Of a stretch of DNA of 11,653 nt, positions 1-6,400 are shown piece by piece. Positions within the stretch are counted from its first letter, which is position 1. Each line of letters opens with the position of its first letter. The DNA comes from Gammaproteobacteria bacterium (GTDB taxonomy: Bacteria > Pseudomonadota > Gammaproteobacteria > BMS3Bbin11). The stretch spans positions 1 to 11,653 of the forward strand of contig DAOVWW010000013.1 in NCBI GenBank assembly GCA_030636465.1. Direction: 5' to 3'. Made by a program: the position numbers and the translations under genes. Under the pieces are notes generated by a model. That model had not been told where the DNA came from and made no database searches. It saw only the letters and a list, made by a program, of their open reading frames with translations.

Positions 1-981
1 TATAGTAGCGATGCGCAGCTGGTCCTTTACCCACTGATGTTCAGCCCAGTTTCCGCCTCCGGACTTCACGACTTCCATTTCAGCATTGGCGGTAGCCATA
101 ACTGCACCAATTCCTGAAGTGAGCTTTGCCATATCAGAGAAACTGAAGTCTTTTTTATCTTTCATATCCTCATCGAGTTTCTTCATTTGTTCTTCCTGGC
201 GTTTTCGATATTCGGATACTTTTTGCATATTCATTATCAAGGTTGCCATTTGATTTTCTGATACCTCGCCATTTTTGGGCGCTTCGTAGCGATCTTTACC
301 TGCCTGATCAACCATGTTTGCCTGTCTCTCGATATCACCAAACACGCCGGTACTAACCTGGCCTTGTGTGCTGCCACTGGTTTTATCCATATGGCCCTGA
401 TTAATAGCGCCGGCTGAATACGCCCCAACACCAAGAATCATATTAACAATGAACACGAGGATAAACGTTGAAACCAGCGAGACTATATAATGCACAACCC
501 GCTTATCTTCCGGCACTTCCAGATAAAGTGGAATTATTTTATAAAGATAAACCATGCTGGTTATACCCAGTGCTACAGCAATGAGCCAGCCTATCATTGG
601 TAAGGTACCCAGAATACCACCCAGGTAGCCGGGTATGGCCGCTAGCGATAAGGCCGCAAAACCTTTATTCAAGTCATGCTTGCCCTTGAAAATGCCTGCC
701 AGATAGCTGAATACAAATGCTGCAATCAATATTCCAATAACAGTGGCGATAAGACCAAGGATGGTTGCCCAGAAACCGCCTCTGTGGGCAAACATGTATT
801 GACTGCTAAAAACCCAGCCGAGGATTGATGAGAGTATGACTGAGACGAGGATCAAAGGGCCCGTCAATAAAATAGCCGTTTCCTTACAGTCATGATTTTC
901 ATCCAGGTACGACTGCCAGGTTTTACCAGGTTCCAGCAGGCCATCTTTAACCAGGTTCAAGGTTTTTTGTGGATCAAACAT
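1..981 (-). CDS. Yip1-family polytopic membrane protein, C-terminus cut off by the window edge
   Basis: This reading frame opens with ATG at 981 and stays open for 327 codons to the window edge, so its true end lies outside. A GGGAGA ribosome site sits just upstream (about 988-993). The N-terminus, MFDPQKTLNLVKDGLLEPGK, followed by TWQSYL and a cluster of about five hydrophobic segments (roughly residues 37-58, 69-96, 106-122, 124-146 and 163-185), matches the layout of bacterial Yip1-domain proteins. These are integral membrane proteins of poorly known function. After the last helix there is an unusually long hydrophilic tail of at least 140 residues, with a Lys/Glu-rich, coiled-coil-prone stretch around 240-275 and then a Gly/Ala-rich part. 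The gene follows the DUF3592-like gene after 153 bp that contain a gene remnant. Family assignment comes from motif and topology, not from a search; function is unknown. Confidence 0.8.
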   Translation of the reverse strand, partial: MFDPQKTLNLVKDGLLEPGKTWQSYLDENHDCKETAILLTGPLILVSVILSSILGWVFSSQYMFAHRGGFWATILGLIATVIGILIAAFVFSYLAGIFKGKHDLNKGFAALSLAAIPGYLGGILGTLPMIGWLIAVALGITSMVYLYKIIPLYLEVPEDKRVVHYIVSLVSTFILVFIVNMILGVGAYSAGAINQGHMDKTSGSTQGQVSTGVFGDIERQANMVDQAGKDRYEAPKNGEVSENQMATLIMNMQKVSEYRKRQEEQMKKLDEDMKDKKDFSFSDMAKLTSGIGAVMATANAEMEVVKSGGGNWAEHQWVKDQLRIATI

Positions 982-1035
982 ATTTATCTCCCATCTTGTA
1001 ATTCAAACTGATGCTAGCAGAAGATGCTGACACCC

Positions 1036-1103
1036 TTTTTTATAATTTCTTTAATAAGTCCCGTGCAATAGTAATCGACTTACTTTTACGATCACGGGTG
1101 CCT
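1036..1103. repeat. 68-bp direct repeat, copy A
   Basis: Positions 1036-1103 match 2345-2412 in the same orientation at 63 of 68 positions; mismatches are at 1062, 1064, 1079, 1096 and 1098. The offset is 1309 bp. Identity starts at a run of six T just outside the stop codon of the intact gene and runs through its last 20 or so codons. Together the two copies bracket the whole DUF3592-like gene and its upstream region. Confidence 0.9.
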
Positions 1104-1119
1104 CTCTTTACACGGATAT
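1036..1119 (-). pseudogene. Headless 3' remnant of a copy of the neighbouring 169-residue secreted protein gene
   Basis: Read on the minus strand, this stretch encodes H-I-R-V-K-R-G-T-R followed by DRKSKSITIARDLLKKL and a TAA stop. The intact gene at 2349-2858 ends H-V-N-V-R-D-K-G-S-S then DRKSKSITIAQDLLKKL and TAA. The two agree except for a few substitutions and one missing codon in the less conserved part. Upstream in this frame a stop (TAA) occurs almost at once and there is no start codon or ribosome site, so it cannot be a gene. It begins directly after the stop of the DUF3592-like gene. I infer the decayed tail of a duplicated paralogue. It could also be read as one half of a direct-repeat pair produced by a recombination event. 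Confidence 0.8.
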
Positions 1120-1134
1120 GAGTTTAAAGGCTGA

Positions 1135-2193
1135 TTAAGTGTTTTTCTTTTTTAAAGCCATTGTAATCCCGCCATAAGTTATCAATACACCAATAACTAG
1201 AAATAAGAGAGCAAACCACTTAATGTTACTATTTCCATAAAGCTCAGTAACATAATTGATCGCAGCTTCTTCAGGGTCATCAGGGTTAACTTTCAACTCC
1301 ACTTTATCACCGGGATTATATTCGTTAAGTGAATCGCGTGTTTCATACTGATAATCCACTTCTTTGTAGCTATATGCAATGGTAAATCTTCTGAGCTCCT
1401 TATTCGTATGACTGCCACTCGATGTGTGATTACGTTGTTCACCAATAATTTGCCCGACAACGGTTACATCAGATTTTTCAAGTCTTGCTCCACGTGCATA
1501 ATCTAAATAAGCGGAATAGCCAAGACCCCCACCTATACTTAAAACTATCAGCCCTATAATTATTGCTGATTTTGCTGTGCCTTCTTTAGGTTTAGTTTTA
1601 TCAATATCGCTTCCATCAACCTGAATTTCTACGACAGGGTCAGATGCTTCTTTGGCCGGCACTGCCCCTGATTTTGTTTGAAGAATAGCTCTTCCCATTT
1701 CAGAATCTTTCAAATTAATTTGAAATCCTTTTAGATATCGGTAAGCCATAAAACTAATAATTGCAAGAATAAGAAATGGAAGATACATAAAGGAAGAACT
1801 TATGGAATCATCATCGGAAGCATGCTCAGGATAATCAGGATCGACAAATAGAGCAATGCTGGATTTTACAGGGTATTCGGGTGCTAAATCTGTAGTTAAT
1901 AATGTAACGGTATAGTCGACTCCCTCAAAAGAATAATTAACAATTGGTGAAAAATAGATAACCATTTTTGAACTAGGGCCGATGGCTTCTTGTTCCGAAT
2001 AGGCTACCACTGTTCCAGTTACCTGCACCTCTTCACTTTTTGAAGAAAACATGGAATAAACGCCCCAAACGAAAAAGGCAAAGAAAAACAGGGATATGAA
2101 ACCACACCCCTTAGATAAAGGCTTTGTGAATTTCGTCTTAAGAACACTGGATTGTGAACCTGCCGTTTGTTTTTCTACACCTGGATTGGTCAT
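1135..2193 (-). CDS. Membrane protein with two tandem DUF3592-like modules
   Basis: A 352-residue protein starting at ATG 2193, with a strong GGAGG site at 2199-2203 and 5 nt spacing. It is built from two similar halves, each with a membrane helix, an extracytoplasmic beta-rich domain and a second helix. Helices are at about 31-49, 135-152, 210-230 and 326-346. The first soluble domain (about 56-118) runs VQVTGTVVAYSEQEA, then FSPIVNYSFEGVDYTV, then ALFVDPDYPEHA. The second (about 242-310) runs VTVVGQIIGEQRN, then FTIAYSYKEVDYQYETRDS, then LKVNPDDPEEAAI. The pattern V-x-G-x-(V/I), Y-S-(F/Y)-(x)2-VDY and (D/N)PD-x-PE-x-A is typical of the DUF3592 family, usually a single copy of 130-180 residues; this is an internal duplication. 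A 60-residue hydrophilic linker joins the halves. DUF3592 has no established biochemical role. The gene is bracketed by direct repeats derived from its upstream neighbour. Confidence 0.82.
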   Translation of the reverse strand: MTNPGVEKQTAGSQSSVLKTKFTKPLSKGCGFISLFFFAFFVWGVYSMFSSKSEEVQVTGTVVAYSEQEAIGPSSKMVIYFSPIVNYSFEGVDYTVTLLTTDLAPEYPVKSSIALFVDPDYPEHASDDDSISSSFMYLPFLILAIISFMAYRYLKGFQINLKDSEMGRAILQTKSGAVPAKEASDPVVEIQVDGSDIDKTKPKEGTAKSAIIIGLIVLSIGGGLGYSAYLDYARGARLEKSDVTVVGQIIGEQRNHTSSGSHTNKELRRFTIAYSYKEVDYQYETRDSLNEYNPGDKVELKVNPDDPEEAAINYVTELYGNSNIKWFALLFLVIGVLITYGGITMALKKKNT

Positions 2194-2198
2194 TTATT

Positions 2199-2203
2199 CC
2201 TCC
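2199..2203 (-). promoter_or_regulatory. Ribosome binding site of the DUF3592-like gene
   Basis: The minus strand reads GGAGG, five bases before the ATG at 2193. It is the best Shine-Dalgarno match in the window and fixes this start. Confidence 0.8.
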
Positions 2204-2225
2204 ATTTATAAATTTAGGGTATTTC

Positions 2226-2249
2226 TAGTAAGTCTGGTAGTAAGTCTGG
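2226..2249. repeat. Two tandem copies of a 12-bp unit
   Basis: The unit tagtaagtctgg occurs perfectly at 2226-2237 and again at 2238-2249, in the leader region of the DUF3592-like gene (23 to 56 bases upstream of its start codon). It may be simple slippage or a pair of direct protein-binding sites. No function can be read from it. Confidence 0.75.
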
Positions 2250-2313
2250 ATGTGAGATGATTGTTCATGACTTTACAACACTTCGACAATTCCAAGCCAT
2301 CGAGCCAAATTAT

Positions 2314-2335
2314 ATCTGAGTATTAATACTCAGAT
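2314..2335. promoter_or_regulatory. 22-bp perfect palindrome, possible operator or hairpin
   Basis: The core tctgagtattaatactcaga (2315-2334) is its own reverse complement, and one more matching base on each side gives 22 bp. It lies 13 bp beyond the stop of the 169-residue secreted protein gene and about 120 bp before the start of the DUF3592-like gene. As RNA it would fold as a 9-bp stem with a TTAA loop, but on the minus strand it is followed by ATAATTTGG rather than a U-run, so an intrinsic terminator is weakly supported. On the minus strand a TATAAT hexamer (2314-2309) abuts the palindrome, which would suit an operator overlapping a promoter. No good -35 box is visible, so this remains inference. 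Confidence 0.5.
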
Positions 2336-2344
2336 TACCAGGCA

Positions 2345-2412
2345 TTTTTTATAATTTCTTTAATAAGTCCTGAGCAATAGTAATCGATTTACTTTTACGA
2401 TCACTGCTGCCT
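2345..2412. repeat. 68-bp direct repeat, copy B (3' end of intact gene)
   Basis: This is the partner of the copy at 1036-1103 and coincides with the last codons, the stop and a few following bases of the intact secreted-protein gene. Because this copy is in frame and functional, it is the likely parental sequence. Confidence 0.9.
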
Positions 2413-2858
2413 TTATCTCGTACATTAACGTGAACGACTAGATTACTGTCGGTAATCATTGAAAGCTGACCACGTTTCTTTGACCAGACCGCTTCTGCAG
2501 CCAGCCCGTCAACTTTTACAGCATCCTTATACGTTGCCAGTACGCGCTCAAAATCCTTTTTACTACTCGCCTGGGCATAGACTATCATTAGCTGGTTACC
2601 TTCAGGCTCCAGTCCATGTTTTAATCTGACTCCATCTTTTTTATGTGCTGCTCCCCAAATATAGGTACAGGTAGGGTAAGACTTCTTTTTGCATTCGGAA
2701 TATTTAAGTTTATCGCCAGCTTCAAATGTGAACTGCGAGCGTAAATACTCTTCTGAAATGTTTCCTGAATAATCTGCTGCATAGGCTGGCTGAAACAATA
2801 GGGTTAACAAAAGCAAACCAGGTAAGCTATAGATTAAAGTGAGGTTTAAATATTTCAT
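2349..2858 (-). CDS. Small secreted protein of unknown function, coupled to the upstream lipoprotein
   Basis: A 169-residue protein with a clear Sec signal peptide: MKYLN, a hydrophobic core SLPGLLLLTLLF and a probable cut after QPAYA at about residue 27. The mature part has two cysteines, near 56 and 64, in ECKKKSYPTCTYIW, probably a disulfide. It then has a mixed alpha/beta pattern: LMIVYAQASSKKDFERVL, VDGLAAEAVWS, LSMITDSNLVVHVNV and a final amphipathic helix ITIAQDLLKKL. This order (Cys-containing strand, paired strands, a 'GLAAEAVW' turn, terminal helix) recalls small DUF3558-like exported proteins, but I cannot confirm the family. I chose ATG at 2858 rather than the in-frame TTG at 2864. 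It overlaps the upstream stop as ATGA and is 7 nt from a GAGGTGG site, while the TTG is only 1 nt from it. The 3' end has been copied downstream of the next gene. Confidence 0.85.
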   Translation of the reverse strand: MKYLNLTLIYSLPGLLLLTLLFQPAYAADYSGNISEEYLRSQFTFEAGDKLKYSECKKKSYPTCTYIWGAAHKKDGVRLKHGLEPEGNQLMIVYAQASSKKDFERVLATYKDAVKVDGLAAEAVWSKKRGQLSMITDSNLVVHVNVRDKGSSDRKSKSITIAQDLLKKL

Positions 2859-3328
2859 TTGCAAACCACCTCATAAGTAATGGGATACCCATTCATTGAA
2901 GGATCATCTTCTTTCATGAGTTTGTCTTTTCCACTTATCCCATTTGCATTCTTTGTCCATGATTGATTCTTTGCCTGACCAAACATCGGTGGATCTGCTG
3001 AATATTTAACGCCATCAATTACTATATCCAGACTAATCCCATCGATCGGGATGGGACTTTTATCTTTACCTATATTTATCCTGTCGCCTCTTATTGCAAT
3101 TCCATCTCCATCTGTATCCTTGTTTCCAAACTCATCAGATGCAAATACAAATTGCGTATCAAATTTCTCACTCTCAAAGTTAAAGCACCTCACGGCAACA
3201 TTAATCGTCCTGTCGCCCATGGTAGCCTTAAATGTTCCACCATGTTCTTTACCTGATGAACCGCTATTATCATCACCACCGCATGCAGTTAACGACAATA
3301 CTGCCAGTAGACTTATTATTTTTTTCAT
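2855..3328 (-). CDS. Small predicted outer-membrane lipoprotein
   Basis: A 157-residue protein starting at ATG 3328, preceded by an AGGAAGG ribosome site. The N-terminus MKKIISLLAVLSLTAC has a textbook lipobox (LTAC), making Cys16 the lipidated residue. The next residues are Gly-Gly, with no Asp at +2, so under the Lol rule it should go to the outer membrane. A short Gly/Ser/Asp linker follows. The rest appears beta-rich: GTFKATMGDRTINVAVRCF, then DTDGDGI at about 71-77, which resembles a calcium-binding DxDxDG loop, then ISLDIVIDGVKYSADPP. Cys48 and the penultimate Cys156 could form a disulfide joining the two ends of the mature domain. Its TGA stop overlaps the ATG of the next gene, so the two are likely produced together and may work together. 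I do not recognise a named family. Confidence 0.85.
   Translation of the reverse strand: MKKIISLLAVLSLTACGGDDNSGSSGKEHGGTFKATMGDRTINVAVRCFNFESEKFDTQFVFASDEFGNKDTDGDGIAIRGDRINIGKDKSPIPIDGISLDIVIDGVKYSADPPMFGQAKNQSWTKNANGISGKDKLMKEDDPSMNGYPITYEVVCK
2866..2872 (-). promoter_or_regulatory. Ribosome binding site inside the lipoprotein gene that decides the next start
   Basis: GAGGTGG on the minus strand lies within the last codons of the lipoprotein gene, 7 nt before the ATG at 2858. This spacing supports the ATG over the TTG two codons upstream. Confidence 0.65.
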
Positions 3329-3367
3329 TTTTTCCTTCCTGTAGTTTTTATTTAGTTATGATTTTTA

Positions 3368-3456
3368 TCGTCATTGCGAGGAGCGTAGTGACGAAGCAAT
3401 TTCTAAGTGCCTGGTAATTAGAACAAGAGATTGCCGCGCTTCGCTCGCAATGACGA
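3368..3456. repeat. Dispersed palindromic repeat (REP/MITE-like) of the 'cgtcattgcgag' type
   Basis: The outer arms tcgtcattgcgag (3368-3380) and ctcgcaatgacga (3444-3456) are perfect 13-bp inverted repeats. Inside them the left arm continues as gagcgtagtgacgaagcaat and the right arm reads ttgccgcgcttcgctcgc, an imperfect continuation, around a short AT-richer centre. Elements with this ...cattgcgagg-agcg-aagcaat... wording recur in many copies in diverse bacterial genomes; that is general knowledge, not a search result. It fills most of the gap between the VWA gene and the lipoprotein gene, and its RNA could form a long hairpin protecting or ending the upstream message. No transposase is present, so any mobility would need a helper elsewhere. 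Confidence 0.75.
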
Positions 3457-3460
3457 GTAG

Positions 3461-3485
3461 ACTTGGAACTTGGAACTTGGAACTT
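3461..3485. repeat. 7-bp tandem repeat, about 3.6 copies
   Basis: The unit acttgga occurs three times in a row (3461-3467, 3468-3474, 3475-3481) followed by actt. It lies between the palindromic repeat and the end of the VWA gene, 10 bp past its stop codon. It is outside coding sequence, so copy-number change would not alter a protein. Confidence 0.9.
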
Positions 3486-3495
3486 AATCATATCC

Positions 3496-6400
3496 TTAAT
3501 ACTCTAGCACCAGTTCTTTCTCACCAACAACCTCGATCTTCTCAAACCCCTTAGGCGAGGAACCCGATACCTTGATTCTGTAGAAGCCTGCATCAAGCAT
3601 CAATGGATCTCCACCAATAGTCCCTTCCGCAACCAGCTGACCTGACTGATCATGGACTGAATATGGCGTGCGTAAAGCATCATTCACCGACTGGTTCAGC
3701 GATGCCTCGTCACTGGCATCAAAGTACTTACCACCGCCCTGCTCTGCCCAGCTTTCAAACTGCCGTTTTAGCTCCGCATCATCAATAGCAAATCCAACTA
3801 TGTTTAGACGGATATCGAAACCTTTATCCGCCAGTCTCTTCAGCACTTCTGCAGGTTTACCTTCACAGGTCTCTTCACCATCGGTGACGAGAATGACGAT
3901 TTTCTTACCTTTCACTTTAGCCAGGTCAGACTCTACTTTCGCCAGTGAAGCTGCAATCGGCGTCTTAGCCAGATTCTTTGCATTGATCTTGCTGATGGTT
4001 TTCTTCGCAGCAGCCGGTTTGAGAGGCTGTAGTTTAATCTCCAGATCAGTCTCGCAGGCATTCGGCTTCTTATGGCCGAACACTCGTAGGGCAACTGGTG
4101 TACCCGCTGGAATGATATCTGTAACGGCCTTAGTCAATACTTCTTTGGCTATATTAATACGACGTTTTCCATCCAGTCTTTTCAACATGCTGCCGGAAGC
4201 ATCGAGGATCAGCTCAACCGCGCCGCCGCTCAAACCCTTTTTCTTCGCAACGACATTCAAAGTTCCTGGCCCCGGAGCTTCTTCAAAAGTCATCACAGCT
4301 TCAAGGGTATAATCGGCAGGCTGACGTAACATTGTTTTAGCCCGATCAAAGGCACGATCCATCTGTGTGCTGGTCAGAGTGTTGTCGTAATAACCATTGT
4401 TCACATTGGCCCATGACTGCATAAGATCTTCAGGCACTCCATGTGAAGAACCCACTCTGATAGTAAATATACGCGGGCGCACCTTATCAAAAAGTGGCCA
4501 GAGTTCTTTATCGTCTCGTCCCGTTTCTGCATCGGTAATCAGCACTACCGCTTTGGTTCCCGGCCTGTCGGCCAGGGCTTCGGCAGCACGAATAAGTGCC
4601 GGCTCGGCAGCGCTGCTGTTTGCGCCACCTTTATAGTCATTCAATGTAGTTTGCAGAACATAAGGCTCTCCGGACCAGTCTTTGAGTAAGAAGTCACCCC
4701 CCAAAACCAGCATATTGGCGACATCAATCCCCGGTCGAACGCCACTAACATAGCTGTTTATTGCATTTCTGATCATTGGAAAATACGGGATGACACTGCC
4801 GCTGTTATCCCAGACGAAAACTACTGAACGTGGTGGTTCTTCTACTTTTACATAATACTTTTCACCAAGCTCTACCGTTGCTTTATAATGATGGCTGTTA
4901 TGTTCATCCTTCCTGAGCCGCACAGGCACAGCACTGCCCTTAGCATCCTCAATCGTTATAACAGAACGTACAGTAGGATCACCACCCAGTTTCAGTTCCA
5001 GGGTGTTTTTATCTTCAGGTATGCTGACACTGTACCAGTCCGTTACTCGAGCTAGCGCAACTCTACCCTCGTACAATTGATCTGGTTTAATCGTCAGTGC
5101 TGCTGCTTTACTATTATTGGCTGACGAAAGCTCAGTTGCTGTGGTGATATTAAGTCCGGCAAGCAGCTCATAGATAGCATCACGTGACGCAATACCCCAC
5201 TCGCCTAAAATCGATCGATACTTTTCATCAGCAAGTTGCTCAAAGACTCGTATAATTTCAGGGAAAGCCAGATGGCCGCGTTTTTCAGGACCTTCCGTAG
5301 AGAAGCGTAGATAACGTGCCCAATTCTCCTTACCCGAATCTAATTCCAGTGTTTGACTGGCAGCCACGTCCCAGTCAGCGAGTAATTTCCATGGCCCAAC
5401 AGGGCTATTCATTGAGGAGAATACTTTTACCTTTCTAATTTTCTGTTCTGGTTTTGCCTTTTCTGAATCACCCCATTCAAGTCGGGTTATACGGGCAGCG
5501 CGCTCATGTTCAAAAGCAATAACCCAATTAACCGCTTGCCCGGCTTTCAAACTGGCGGTCTTGCTATCAGATTTTTCTGTAAGAATTACCGAATCCCTGT
5601 CACGGGATATCCTCGGGCTTGCCCATACCACGTGACCACCCAATTCTGGCTTAGCAATATTGAGGCTTTTTCCATTGCTGATATCGACCCCAGGTCTGGC
5701 GATGACTTTCCATTCACCGAGTGCTAACTTACCATTTGTTTTTCCTGATTGTGAAGATAGAAGAATCAGCCTGGCGAAGCTTGCTGAAAAGGGTTTCTCC
5801 AATACGAAGAACTGATCTATGGCTAAAGGCTGCAGCTTTGCTTTTAATACGGTTTCAAAGTTTTCACCATCAACAGACAGCTGCAGCTCAAAATCCCCGA
5901 GGGCATCGGCAAGCTGATGGCGCCCCATAGGATTCAAAACGATACCCACTACATCAACCGGACCATCACCAGCGAGTTCAACCGTTACCGGAACCTTTTC
6001 CAGCTTGTGTCCACCCTGCAATGAAAGACCAGTTCTTTCAGCTGACTTGTTATCAAATAACTGATGAAAGTAACGGCCTAGCCCCGGAACATCACCTTCC
6101 TTTTTTTCATTATCAAGGGCTAATCTGACACCACCCAGTTCCTTCCAGGCTACATTAAAACCACCCAGCATAGTCGGCGGAACCGACCAGTCCAGGAATG
6201 GAGCCACCACATGGCTTCCAGCATCTACATTAATTTCAGTATAAGTTTCAACCTGGGCACCACTATCTGTATAGGCACGCATACTGATGCGTACTGGCCA
6301 GCCTGCCCAGGCATCTTTTGGAGCATATATCTGTACAGGCACTGACACATTCCCACCTGCCTGGATTTCTACTGGTGATTTATCAAACGATGTACGCCAA

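Noticed and set aside
1036..1119. Remnant as a real small gene
   Set aside because: There is no start codon or ribosome site, an in-frame stop occurs just upstream, and it covers only the tail of the parent protein.
2314..2335. The palindrome as an intrinsic terminator
   Set aside because: The stem is short and AT-rich and is not followed by a U-run on the minus strand. I kept it only as a possible operator or hairpin.
2862..2864. TTG as start of the small secreted protein
   Set aside because: It is only 1 nt from the GAGGTGG site, while ATG at 2858 has normal spacing and an ATGA overlap with the upstream stop.
3368..3485. Repeats as a CRISPR array
   Set aside because: There is one inverted pair and one heptamer tract, with no regularly spaced direct repeats, no spacers and no cas genes.
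3668..4312. A long plus-strand open frame of 214 codons opposite the VWA gene
   Set aside because: It lies wholly inside the minus-strand gene, where VWA motifs are unmistakable, and its translation has no recognisable motifs. It is a mirror-frame shadow.
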